Shown here: positions 33,652 through 44,785 of the stretch, in pieces | Numbering within the stretch: the first letter of the stretch is position 1 | Layout of the letters: every line of letters starts with the position of its first letter | DNA from: Sesamum alatum | Lineage: Eukaryota; Streptophyta; Magnoliopsida; Lamiales; Pedaliaceae | Length of the DNA: 64,000 nucleotides | Direction: 5' to 3' | NCBI GenBank assembly: GCA_034509735.1 | Contig: JACGWO010000001.1 | Span: 34,723,966 to 34,787,965, forward strand | The notes under the pieces: generated by a model | What the model saw: only the letters and a program-made list of their open reading frames with translations | The model's database searches: none | What the model was told of the DNA's origin: nothing | Position numbers and translations under genes: made by a program

Positions 33652-35733
33652 TGAAGGACAAGCGGATCTGCCCGGGAGCGCGAGCGGAAGCGAGGAAAGC
33701 GAGAAATTGCGTAAATTTAAATCAAATTCAAAATACGCGAATCCCAAGGGGTGTACCCTTGGGTGCTCAACCGGGCGTTCGATGTAGGATGTGTAAATAT
33801 TAAAACATATATTTAAACACATAGGGCATAGATATAAAAATGAAATCAATCAAAGCGTAATAAACCGTTACCTTTGATTGTTTAGCGTATGCTCCCGACT
33901 ACTAGCGTTGTTCCTTCTCTGGAATGCTCACGAAATCCAAACGTATGGATTCTCCAAAGGTGATCCACACCACACCGGAAGAAACACACGTTCTTCTTGC
34001 TAGAAAAGAACGGGTTCAGGAAGGAATCGGTTTAAGAGAAGAACACTATGAATTAGTGTTCTCTTAAACTTACTTTGTTCTTCTTCTTGATTCAAAATCA
34101 AGTGAAGAACACAAGTGTAAGAGAGGGAGGGAGCACGAAATTTTGAGAGAGAGGAGAGGATTTTTGTCTTCTCTTTTTCCTAGAAAAAGATGAATAATGA
34201 ATCACTTATGCTAGGTGTTGTATATTCTAATATATATACATAATTAATGTGATTATTGGAATGTGTCTAGGTTCATCCAAGGATGTCTAGATTCATTCCA
34301 ATCAATCACCATCAATTCTTCAATCAAGCCTACCAAAATTTATGGTATGATCAAATCATACCAAAAGGGAAGAGCTTGATTGGAGTTGATTTGTCTCTTT
34401 CCAAAAGAGACAAGTCAACATACCACCTAGCATGCAACATGGCTGATTTTGCTTCCTCCAAGGGAGCATGTCGGCTATGTTTAATTAAGGGAAGAAGTCC
34501 AACTTCTTCCTATTCCAAATTAGGAATTATTTCTCCTCTCGGGTATAATTTAACGGATCGGGTTTTATCGTAATCCAATTACGACGAACCCAATATTAAA
34601 TCCAATTTAATGTCCACTTAAATTATTCCCGTTGATCTTTTAATCCAATTAAAAGATCCAACGTCTCAACATCTCAACTTTCCATATTTAATCGAAAATC
34701 CAATTTACCGATTAAATGAAAGCCCGATACAATATCGGCCCGTCCATCCAATGGACTTTCCCTTAAGTAATCCAATTACTTATTTTATCCTTCGAGATTG
34801 ACTCCAAGTCGATCTCTCAACCTCCTCGGTGATTTGTGTGTGACCCTTTAGGTTCACCCTCAGCTAGACTTGGGCCCGTGTCCCACAAGGGCCCGTTACC
34901 ATGGGTGGCCGTCTAGCAATGGTCCATGGCACTAGAGACTAGGTGAATTGGCGTGAACATTTAGGCGCCGATTTCGTACAGGTATGATCCTTCCGTCTAC
35001 CGTCTCCCGGCCTTAGTCTAGGGTATGAAATTGGGCGTCGGTTCCCATCCTTGACTAGGCATCTATGCTTAATACTCGAGACCACGTATGCTTCATTGTG
35101 TCGACACAGGAAACCATTCCCTGTTCGACCAACCACTGTGGCCACAGCTTCAAACAGCATGAACGTGTCTCCGAGTGCATAGGAGATACCTCTGTCACAT
35201 ACTGACAGGGGACAAATCCTCTTCTTGGAATCCACCGTCCTCGCTACACATTCTGACTGCACTGGACAAGGCTTATGATAATCATCTTACAGAATGATTA
35301 CCTCTCGCCAGATCCAAGATACAGTCGTCCTGTGCACGCGACTGCCATGATCCCTCAAGTCTGAGGATTACTCCCGTACTATCGGAACCGGGGAAAACCA
35401 ATCATACCGACCAAGCCTCCAAGGCTTCCATATGATGATCCCCGCGAGTCAGTCCAGTCGGCTCGACCCCAGTCGACCAACCCATCAAGATCGTGTAGGC
35501 GTCTCACGCCTGTCGCCGATGAAACACGACACTCATCCAATGAACACGACTCTTGACGCAAGTCTCAATGGGACTCTCGATGCCCTGTCTCGAGCTCCTC
35601 GACTTGGAACGTTTCAGACCCAACTCTTAATCAGTTGGTTTCATGACCACCATCCAATGCGTGGCCCAACTGCACGAGTTGTTATCCATGGTCTGTGGGC
35701 TTTGTTGCAATATAAGTTAAACACCATTTTAAC
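33652..35733 (-). mobile_element. A2 3' LTR, 5' end deleted
   Basis: Matches the 5' LTR from its 3' end up to 'acaccattttaac' (35733), then joins coding-side sequence 'ttaaagctaatcaccca'. The TGTTAG terminus, ~165 bp of U3 and the PPT are removed by one small deletion, so this copy could not template a complete new element. Confidence 0.9.
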
Positions 35734-35739
35734 TTAAAG

Positions 35740-36723
35740 CTAATCACCCATTGACCTCAAACCTCTTATTCAGATGGTGAGTATGGGCAACTTGCGACGT
35801 GGGCTTACCAAGTGAATCTGCTATGTTTTCTGCGGAGCTGACTCGGTCCAACTGAACGTCACTCGTGCTATCCATCTTTCTAAGCAGATGGTAGCGTCTA
35901 AGAATATGCTTGGATCGTGATGAGATCTCGGTTCCTTTGCTAGCGCTATCGCCCCGTTGTTATCATAAAAGATAATTACGGGTTTAGTAATGCTAGGTAC
36001 TACATCCAACCCTTGGATGTAGCTCATCAACCAAACCACTCCTTAGCAGCTTCCAAAGCCGCTATGTATTCAAAACTCTATGGTGGAGTCCGCCGTGGTA
36101 GCCTACTTCGAACACTTCCAAGTAACCACGCCACCATTTAGTCTAAATACAAAACCAGACTGAGACTTGGCATCATCGTCATCCGACTGGAAACTAGCGT
36201 CGCTATAGCCTTCCAGTATCAACTCTCCACCGCCGTAGATCAAGAACATGTCCTTAGTCCTTTTCAGGTACTTTAGGATAGTCTTGACTGCACTCTAGTG
36301 TGCCTCCCCGGTACACGACTGATATCGACTTGTTACGCTCAAAGCGAAAGCCACATCATGTCTAGTGCACTGAACAACATATTGTATGTTGCCTACTGCT
36401 GAAGCATAGGGGACGTCCAACATCCGTTTAAGCTCCTCATCAGTCTTAGGAGACTGCTTCTTCGATAACTTAATTCCATGCCTCATAGGAAGGAATCCTC
36501 GTTTTGAGTTCTCCATCTTGAATCTCTTCAAGACCTTCTCAATGTACGAGGACTGGGCCATTCCTAACATCCTTCTAGATCTATCCCTGTAGATCTTGAT
36601 GTCAAGGATGTAGGATGCCTTGCCCATATCCTTTATGGAGAATTGCGTTGACAACCAAGCTTTAGTGGTACCCAACATCTTAGCGTCATTCCCAATGAGC
36701 AAGATGTCATCCACGTAAAGCAC
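35740..36723 (-). pseudogene. A2 RT C-terminal half and RNase H (broken)
   Basis: 36295-36723 is open: LYVDDILLIGNDAKML (intact YVDD) to SRYQSCTGEAH, ending at a Trp-to-stop change (TGG to TAG). RNase H continues with further breaks; 35821-36039 keeps YDNNGAIALAKEPRSHH. The natural stop (ATGGGTGA equivalent) lies near 35750, beside the PPT deletion. Confidence 0.88.
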
Positions 36724-36838
36724 CAGAAACGCAACTGAGCTCCCACTGATCTTCTTGTATACACAAGGATCAGACTTGTTTTTGATGAAATCATATCCCC
36801 GTATGACTTCATCAAAAACGTATGTTCCAGCTTCGGGT

Positions 36839-38323
36839 TTAACCCCTTTTTGGTGGATCTGCTAGGGTCCAAACCTTGTTTGTACCCATCGAGTCCATCT
36901 CGGATCTCATGGCCTCAAGCCACTTGTCCGAATCGATGTCCGACATCGCTTCTCCGTATGTCTTTGTATCATTATCCAACTGACCGGTCAGGCCCAGAAA
37001 TCCATACCTATCAGGTGCGTGGGATACTCTGGCCAACCTACGGAGGACTGGAACAATATCAGTGGGAACCACTGGCTCAGATGTCACTGCCGCCTCATGG
37101 GGTACCTCACTTGATTCCTCAAGGAGTACCTCATCGCGTCGACTATCCGATGGAAAACCTTTTTCCAAGAACACTGCGTTTCGCGAGACAAAAACCTTTT
37201 GCTCGGAGGGATCATAGAAATAATACCCCGCAGTTTCTTTCGAATAGCCGATGAACCTGCATAAACTAGACCTCGAGTCCAGTTTATCTCCCACTAATCT
37301 CTTGACATATGCGGGGCAACCCCACACTTTCAAGTATTTGTAGGAGGCAGGCTTGCCATGCCATATCTCATATGGCGTCTGGGATACCCTTTTAGATGGC
37401 GCCAAGTTCAAAACTTTGGCCGCCGTCTCAAGAGCGTATCCCCAAAAGGAAAGGGGTAGTTCGGTAAAACTCATCATGGATCGGACCATGTCTAACAAGG
37501 TCCAATTCCTCCTTTCAGACACACCATTAAGCTGCGGTGTTCCAGGAGGGGTCCACTGAGAGAGAATCCCATTCTCTTTTAGATAATCAGTAAACTCACC
37601 ACTCAAATACTCTCCACCTCGGTTCGACCGAAGGGCTTTGATCTTTCGACCGGTTTGGTTCTCTACTTCAAGTCTGTATTCCTTAAACCTTCCAAAGGCT
37701 TCAGACTTGTACCTCATCAGATAAACATAACCATACCGTGAGTGATCATCGGTAAAGATTATGAAGTACGAGTACCCACCTCTAGCCTGAGTATTTAGTG
37801 GACCACAGACATCTGTATGGATCAAATCCAACAGACCACTGGCTAGCGTACTTTGTCCAACAAAGGGTTTCTTGGTCATCTTTCCCTTTAGACAGGATTC
37901 GCAGGTCGGTAGGTTGTCCAAATCGTCAATTTCTAGACTCTTTGAGTCCACCAACCTTCTTATCCTATCTTTAGAGATATGACCTAACCTCGCATGCCAT
38001 ATCTGTGCGTTATTATGATCATCACGTTTTCGTTTGTGTTCTGCAGTCATAATCCAATTAGACTGTTGAAGTATGTACAGACCGTTGACCAATGTACCAA
38101 GCAAATGGGAAATACCATCTTTTATAATGAAAAAACCGTTTTTATTGATGGAAAATTCATATCCCTCCTTATCAAGGACCGGGATGGAAACAATATTTTT
38201 AATCATGCTAGGTACATAGAAACAGTCGTTCACAACAATCCTAACATGACTACTAATGGCTAACTCTAGTGATCCTACGGCCTCCGCAGCAACGGCCTTG
38301 CCATCGCCTAGCCTCAGGATCAT
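36839..38323 (-). pseudogene. A2 integrase and RT start, 494-residue open frame
   Basis: The longest gap-free frame in the window. It runs from the protease-integrase linker (MILRLGDGK…YVPSMIKNIVSIP…LLGTLVNGLYILQQ) through the zinc finger (IWHARLGHIS…TCESCLKGK) and the core: LIHTDVCGPL, RSNRGGEYLS, NGVSERRNWTL. It continues through the C-terminal domain to the RT start (LDNDTKTYGEAMSDIDSDK…VWTLADPP). The second catalytic residue is Asn instead of Asp (codon at 37622-37624), so the DDE triad is broken. The frame ends where ~340 bp of RT are deleted (36839-36850). Confidence 0.92.
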
Positions 38324-38334
38324 CTCATCCTTGG

Positions 38335-39312
38335 TTAGCCTTCTACTTTTTGTAGTGCCTGTAGATCACTGCAGATTTGAGCACCACACTCGGTATCCAA
38401 TACCCATGAAGCAGAATTAGTAATCATATTAACTTCAACCACAAACACACCTGGGTTGGAGAGGAGTTGTGGGCACTCCCTCTTCCAATGCCCTTTCCCT
38501 TGGCAATGCATGCAGACATCATTTGCCTTGGACCGCTGAGAACCATGGGCCTTCCCTTTCCCTTTGCTCGGTCCAACCGGAGCAACAGGGACACCCGGAG
38601 CATGAGCAGGGGCCACAACCGTCTTCCCTTTGCCCTTCTTCCTCTTCCAGCGTCCGGCCCTCTTGCCATTCGCCTTGGAGGTCGAAGCCTCTCCTATCAA
38701 TACCGCCGGCGCCGACTTGTGGGTCGTTGCCTCGTATTGGACCAGCATGTTGATCAACTCATGAATAGACTTCTCAAGTCCGTTCATGTTGTAGTTTTAC
38801 AACAAACGGGTCATAGGATGGAGGAAGCGACTGGAGGATCACATCAATGTACGTGTCATTGTTAAGCCCAGCTTTAAGGTCCTCGAGTTTCTCCACTAGG
38901 GAGAGCATCTTGACCCCATGACTCTGTACAGACGCTCCTTCAGCGAGCTTGGTGCCAAAGAATGCTTTTGTGGCGGCATATCTAATATGCCTATCCGGAA
39001 CCGCATAAACCTCGTTCATGCGGAGCATTATGGCGGAGACGTTGTCCAGCCTCTCATACTGCTTCTGGATGTCGTTAGACATCGAAGCCAGTATGATACT
39101 GCGTACTTTCCGGTTGTCCTCATGCCATTTCTCGAACATCAAACGTTCTTCAGGCGTGGACCCTCCGGTAAGTCGCTCGGTGGCGGCTCGTCCAAGACGT
39201 AGCCTTGGTTCTCGAAATCGAGGACAATCCTCAGGTTTCTCAGCCAGTCCGAGTAGTTCGTTCCGTTGAATTTGTTAGTCTCAAGAATCATTGTTAACGG
39301 GTTCTTAGACAT
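38335..39312 (-). pseudogene. A2 gag and protease, with frameshifts and DTE active site
   Basis: The ATG at 39312 opens the same N-terminus as A1. A one-base deletion near 39165 (gagggtcc for gaggg-tcc) and a one-base insertion near 38797 (gtaaaacta) split gag into three frames, the middle one 38774-39142. 38335-38787 holds the basic linker, the zinc knuckle CMHCQGKGHWKRECP (complete CX2CX4HX4C) and the protease VLDTECGAQIC: the catalytic DTG has become DTE (Glu codon at 38389-38391). A one-base loss near 38345 then ends the frame. Confidence 0.9.
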
Positions 39313-39670
39313 ATCTACATTATTAAAAAATGTAAAGCAGAAATTAGCAGATGATGGTAATATTATTGTTCAAGTTGAAGACTTGGTCTTTTAGTCTTTA
39401 ACCCTCCCACTATTTACACGAAAGTCCGCCACTCTCAAGCGGAGTTTCGGGAAACCATTTCCTAGTGGGCTTGGGATCCACAAGCGTAATCTCCATGCCC
39501 CGCTTTTACGATTCACATGAAGAAGACCTTGTGGGAGATATCCAATATCATTCTCATCCAATGAGATTCCCAAGATATTTTGCCTCACCTATTCACATGG
39601 TCCCGAGGACTCCAACCGAACCATGTTACTCAGTGTTGGGCCCGACCCATCAACCAAATCATGCCTCAAA

Positions 39671-39787
39671 CTGTCGCCCCCCACGACTCGTGAGACAGGG
39701 AAACAGCGAGCGCAGTCTTTTTGTTCACAACAATAGTGCAGCTTTCCCCTATTCCAAGTGTGCCACGACTCGTGAGACCACACTTGG
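39671..39787 (-). promoter_or_regulatory. Twin palindrome-loop hairpins in A2 leader
   Basis: Hairpin 1 (39754-39787) has the perfect stem CCAAGTGTG with CACACTTGG around the palindrome loop (39764-39774). Hairpin 2 (39671-39706) has its palindrome at 39682-39692. Same sequence and spacing as A1; the palindromes lie about 452 and 370 nt upstream of the gag ATG. Confidence 0.6.
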
Positions 39788-40739
39788 GTAGTGGTAGCTT
39801 CCTCACCACATTGCTGTGGATGGAAGGCTCGGACAAACCAAAATACCATTTTGATCCAAGTCCGTTCTGGGCCTAATATTTAATTTGGTCCAACCAAATG
39901 AGAGTTTAAGTGTGACCGAGACCTCATCACATTATGGTGTTTTAGCATGCATAAATATCCAATATTTAAAGCGATAAATAAAAAACGCCGCATGCATAAA
40001 ACATAGCATACCCCTGTTAGGATGATCACAAGCCCAACCTATGCGACCCACTGAGCCCGGAGTGAGTCTATGGTCTGTCTACGGTGGTCCTAAATTATTA
40101 CAATAGTAATATACCCAGTGTCATTCCAATGGGCCTTGTAGTGCTCTTGTTTCACGCCTTGATGCTCCTCCTTAGGGTCTCCGACTCCAATTGCTTGTTA
40201 AAATTGAAACATCACCAATCCTATCTACTCTCATTACAACTGAAAGTAATACATCGGTAATAAAGAAAATAAGCCTTAACATCATGAGGCCGAAAATACG
40301 GGAGATGATAGTCCCAAAAACAAGAGGCACGTAGGCCCCACCCAACAGAAAATACATAAACATTCATTCATCCATACACAAGGTCTAGGGCTTTGTGATC
40401 ATCCCATGTTGATTCCATCAACTCACATATAACATAATTATTCCAAATAATTATGCAATAAAACCAATGGATATTCCAAAATATCCAAGTGATGTCCAAC
40501 ATCACAAAAGCATAAACATATAAATAATATGCAAAATTCAAATTTCAAATTTAATGGACATTTTACACAATGCATCCAATGCATGTATTAATCCCAAATT
40601 AATTAAGCAAATTTAATTCAAGGAATAATCCAATTATCCCAAAATCAAAAATGCAAAATTAACATATTTTCAGAATATCGTGCAGAAAATACAGAAAATC
40701 AAATTTTCCAGAAAAAGTCGAAAAACGGCAAAAAAATGG

Positions 40740-40898
40740 CCCAGCCGTTGTGCTGGCCGGCCGGCCGCGCGCACAGGGCAGCGCGCGCGCGCGCTGTGCC
40801 GCGCGCTGGCCCTCGGCCAGCAGCCGCCGGCTGCGCACAGCACGCGCGCGCGCGCCTGTTCGCAGCGTCCGCACGCATGGCCACTGCCGGCACGACCA
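40740..40898. repeat. GC-rich leader island in A2
   Basis: GGCCGGCC/GCGCGCGC-rich block followed by a long poly-T tract on the + strand, about 260 bp from the PBS. It is a longer version of the island at 2812-2896. Confidence 0.8.
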
Positions 40899-41156
40899 AA
40901 TTTTTTTTTTTTTTTGTTTTTTTTGTTTCTTTTTTTAAAACTGTTTCAGCACAATAACATTAATATTATTCTGAAAATAAGCATGCTATTTTAGATCCAA
41001 TCTAACAAAATTAAGCATGCCAAAAGTCCATTAAATCCAAACAATTGAATCATCATATTATTCATATATTTATGTAATCTAACATGCCAATAAAGCCATT
41101 TAAAAGCAAGTAGATCATGCCAAACACATAGATCTATGCCCCTTACATCGAACCGG

Positions 41157-41168
41157 GCTCTGATACCA
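41157..41168 (-). promoter_or_regulatory. Primer binding site of A2
   Basis: Minus-strand TGGTATCAGAGC, two bases from the LTR end …CCTTCA. Confidence 0.93.
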
Positions 41169-41170
41169 CT

Positions 41171-43398
41171 TGAAGGACAAGCGGATCCGCCCGGGAGTGC
41201 GAGCGGAAGCACGGAAAGCGAGAAATTGCGTAAATTTAAATCAAATTCAAAATACGCGAATCCCAAGGGGTGTACCCTTGGGTGCTCAACCGGGCGTTCG
41301 ATGTAGGATGTGTAAATATTAAAACATATATTTAAACACATAGGGCATAGATATATACAAATGAAATCAATCAAAGCGTAATAAACCGTTACCTTTGATT
41401 GTTTAGCGTATGCTCCCGACTACTAGCGTTGTTCCTTCTCTGGAATGCTCACGAAATCCAAACGTATGGATTCTCCAAAGGTGATCCACACCACACCGGA
41501 AGAAACACACGTTCTTCTTGCTAGAAAAGAACGGGTTCAGGAAGGAATCGGTTTAAGAGAAGAACACTATGAATTAGTGTTCTCTTAAACTTACTTTGTT
41601 CTTCTTCTTGATTCAAAATCAAGTGAAGAACACAAGTGTAAGAGAGGGAGGGAGCACGAAATTTTGAGAGAGAGGAGAGGATTTTTGTCTTCTCCTTTTC
41701 CTAGAAAAAGATGAATAATGAATCACTTATGCTAGGTGTTGTATATTCTAATATATATACATAATTAATGTGATTATTGGAATGTGTCTAGGTTCATCCA
41801 AGGATGTCTAGATTCATTCCAATCAATCACCATCAATTCTTCAATCAAGCCTACCAAAATTTATGGTATGATCAAATCATACTAAAAGGGAAGAGCTTGA
41901 TTGGAGTTGATTTGTCTCTTTCCAAAAGAGACAAGTCAACATACCACCTAGCATGCAACATGGCTGATTTTGCTTCCTCCAAGGGAGCATGTCGGCTATG
42001 TTTAATTAAGGGAAGAAGTCCAACTTCTTCCTATTCCAAATTAGGAATTATTTCTCCTCTCGGGTATAATTTAACGGATCGGATTTTATCGTAATTCAAT
42101 TACGACGAATCCAATATTAAATCTAATTTAATGTCCACTTAAATTATTCCCGTTGATCTTTTAATCCAATTAAAAGATCCAACGTCTCAACATCTCAACT
42201 TTTCATATTTAATCGAAAATCCAATTTAACGATTAAATGAAAGCCCGATACAATATCGGCCCGTCCATCTAATGGACTTTCCCTTAAGTAATCCAATTAC
42301 TTATTTTATCCTTCGAGATTGACTCCAAGTCGATCTCTCAACCTCCTCGGTGATTTGTGCGTGACTCTTTAGGTTCACCCTCAGCTAGACTTGGGCCCGT
42401 GTCCCACAAGGGCCCGTTACCATGGGTGGCCGTCTACCAACGGTCCATGGGACTAGAGACTAGGTGAATTGGCGTGAACATTTAGGCGCCGATTCCGTAC
42501 GGGTACAATCGTTCCGTCTACCGTCTCCCGGCCTTAGTCTAGGGTATGGAATTGGGCGTCGGTTCCCATCCTTGACTAGGCATCTATGCTTAATACTCGA
42601 GACTACGTATGCTTCATTGCATCGACACAGGAAATCATTCCCTGTTCGACCAACCACTGTGGCCACAGCTTCAAACAACATGAACGTGTCTCCGAGTGCA
42701 TAGGAGATACCTCTGTCACATACTGACAGGGGACGGATCCTCTTCTTGGAATCCACCGTCCTCGCTACACATTCCGACTGCACTGGACAAGGCTTATAAT
42801 GATCATCTTATAGAATTATCACCTCTCGCCAGATCCAAGATACAGCCGTCCTGTGCACGTGAGTGCCATGATTCCTCAAGTCTGAGGATTACTCCCGTAC
42901 TATCGGAACCGGGGAATCCAATCATACCGACCAAGCCTCCAAGGCTTCCATATGATGATCCCCGCGAGTCAGTCCAGTCGGCTCGACCCCAGTCGACTAA
43001 CCCATCAAGACCGTGTAGGCGTCCCACGCCTGTCGTCGATGAAACACGGCACTCATCCAATGAACACGACTCTTGATGCAAGTCTCAATAGGACTCTCGA
43101 TGCCATGTCTCGAGGTCCTCGACTTGGAACGTTTCAGAACAACTCTTAATCAGTTGGTTTCATGACCACCATCCAATGCGTGGCCCAACTGCACGAGTTG
43201 TTATCCATGGTCTGTGGGTTTTGTTGCGATATAAGTTAAACACCATTTTAACAAATGTAAGATGAGCGCAACAAAGAAGTTACCATTGGTGATGAATACT
43301 CATCTTATTCTTCACATAATAATATTACATTTACATCAAGTTGTCAGATAGGTTACAAATCGCCAAACCTATTGGCTTTCTGGTCACCTATTCTAACA
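41171..43398 (-). mobile_element. A2 5' LTR (family A), complete
   Basis: 2228 bp, TGTTAGAATAGGTGACC … TGTCCTTCA on the minus strand. It contains the conserved block (42415-42475) and the AATCCAATT hairpin array (42085-42310). Confidence 0.95.
42085..42310. repeat. Array of short hairpins built on AATCCAATT in LTR-A
   Basis: Successive small inverted repeats include cgtaattcaattacg, ttttaatccaattaaaa and aagtaatccaattactt. Similar arrays are at 610-835, 4060-4280 and 34565-34770, and reversed at 2090-2300 and 15600-15830. LTR-B and LTR-C carry analogous hairpins with ttaattctaaattaa-type cores. Confidence 0.6.
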
Positions 43399-43403
43399 AT
43401 GCG
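43399..43403. repeat. Target-site duplication of A2, right copy (atgcg)
   Basis: Directly after the LTR terminus ctaaca; matches 33647-33651. Confidence 0.95.
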
Positions 43404-44772
43404 ACCCACTGAGCCCGCAGTGGATCTATGGTCAATCGAGGGTTGGTCCTATACTATTACATTAATAGTAACCCAATCATCATGCTGATGGGCCTTGGAG
43501 TTTTCCATGAAGTGAAGAAAGAGAAAAAAATAGAAACCTCACTCCTAATCTACTCTCATTACATATTAAAAATAGAAACCCTAGCAAAAACTCGGGGGGA
43601 GTACATAAAGAGGGAGGTAGAATTCCTTATTATTCCAAGGCAACTAGAAAGAGAGAAAGAGAAAGCAGTAAAAGAGGCACACAGGCCCAACAGAAAATTA
43701 AACCATACATTCGGTCTAGGGGCTCGTGATCATCCATTTCCATCCAACACACATAATCACATGATCTAATCACATAATTACAATATACCAACAATTCATG
43801 ATTTCCAATATAATCATTCAAGATAAGAAATAAATGAACATGTGCGTAACGTGTGAAAAATAAAACACAAATATTGGTAACAATATCTTCTCGTTTCAGG
43901 AAAACCTTTCCTCATTATTTTAAGAATAATAACCCCGGGATTCCAAATTCAATATATTTTACTCCTAAAATAATATCTTTAGAAAATTAGGCAAAATTGA
44001 ACCCAAAAATGAATTTTTTAGAATTAATTCAAAATTAAAACTGAAAGTAAATTAAAAAATAAAAAGAAAAAAATACTAGGGTTTAAAACCCTAGCAGCAG
44101 CAGCACAGGCCGCCGCCGCCGCCGCCTGACGCCCCTGCGCGCGCGCAGGCACTGCCTGGCCTGGCGCGCGTGCACAGGCCCCTGCCTGCGTGCGTGGGCG
44201 CCTGGCCGGCAACATGCTGCGCGGCCTGGTGTTCTGGCAGGCCGTCGCGCGCGCAGGCTCCCCTGCCTCGCGCGCGCGCTGGCCTGCTGGTTGCCAGCCG
44301 CGCACCTACTCCTGCGCAGTGCGCGCGCAGACACCCTCGTCTGCGTGCGCGTGCGCCTGGCGTGCGTGCGCGGGCTCCCCTGCTCGTTTGCGCGCGCGCC
44401 AGGCCAGCGGCCTGTCTGAGGCCTCCGCCGCACTGCCTGCCTGGATGGCAACGTGCGGCCCTGCGCATCCGGCTGGGCGGCCGCGCGCAGGCTTCCCTTG
44501 CCTGCGCGCGTCTGCCCTGCCGGCAGCGCACGGCTGCGCGCGGCCAGCCCTCCCGGCTGGCCGGCTGCGGCTGTTTCCCATTTTCCGTTCAATTTTCCAT
44601 CCCGTTTCCCAAGAAAAACTGAAAAATACCAATTTGCAGAAACTCACACGAATTGAAAGAAATAAAACGACATGCTTTTAAAATCAAGAAAATCAAGATT
44701 TGATCAAAAACATGACAAGATCACGTTTGATGCTTAAAACGCACATAAACCCTAGGCCTATACACCGAACGG
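43404..44772 (-). mobile_element. C1 leader, PBS-proximal part
   Basis: Continues the C1 leader beyond A2. The first ~60 bp (acccactgagcccgcag…) match the B1 leader at ~22020. Contains the largest GC-rich island (44094-44574). Confidence 0.88.
44094..44574. repeat. GC-rich leader island in C1, ~480 bp
   Basis: The largest of the islands: a CCTGCCTG/GCGCGCGC/GGCCGG mosaic about 200 bp from the PBS, sharply bounded by AT-rich DNA. It stays open in nearly every frame on both strands because stop codons are rare in such composition. No protein is supported. Confidence 0.85.
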
Positions 44773-44784
44773 GCTCTGATACCA
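44773..44784 (-). promoter_or_regulatory. Primer binding site of C1
   Basis: Minus-strand TGGTATCAGAGC, one base from the LTR end …TTCTTTCA. Confidence 0.93.
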
Positions 44785-44785
44785 C

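Larger units (their letters stand above)
39313..41156 (-). mobile_element. A2 leader (5' UTR)
   Basis: 1.84 kb between PBS and gag ATG, the complete family A leader. It contains the twin hairpins (39671-39787), a segment shared with other families (~40020-40090), and the GC island plus poly-T (40740-40935). Confidence 0.9.
33652..43398 (-). mobile_element. Element A2: Ty1/copia family A, 9.7 kb, nested in C1
   Basis: Minus strand: 5' LTR 41171-43398, PBS 41157-41168, leader 39313-41156, gag-pol 35734-39312, 3' LTR 33652-35733 lacking its first ~165 bp. A 5-bp duplication atgcg flanks it. It is the only family A copy in the window with both LTRs and a verified insertion site. Gag-pol is multiply inactivated and shares the RT deletion of A1. 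Confidence 0.95.

Noticed and set aside
44024..44681. Several overlapping 110-170-codon Ala/Arg/Pro-rich frames on both strands.
   Set aside because: They exist only because the GC-rich island has few stop codons; no domain, no start context, and the other islands (2812, 23146, 40740) give unrelated sequences.
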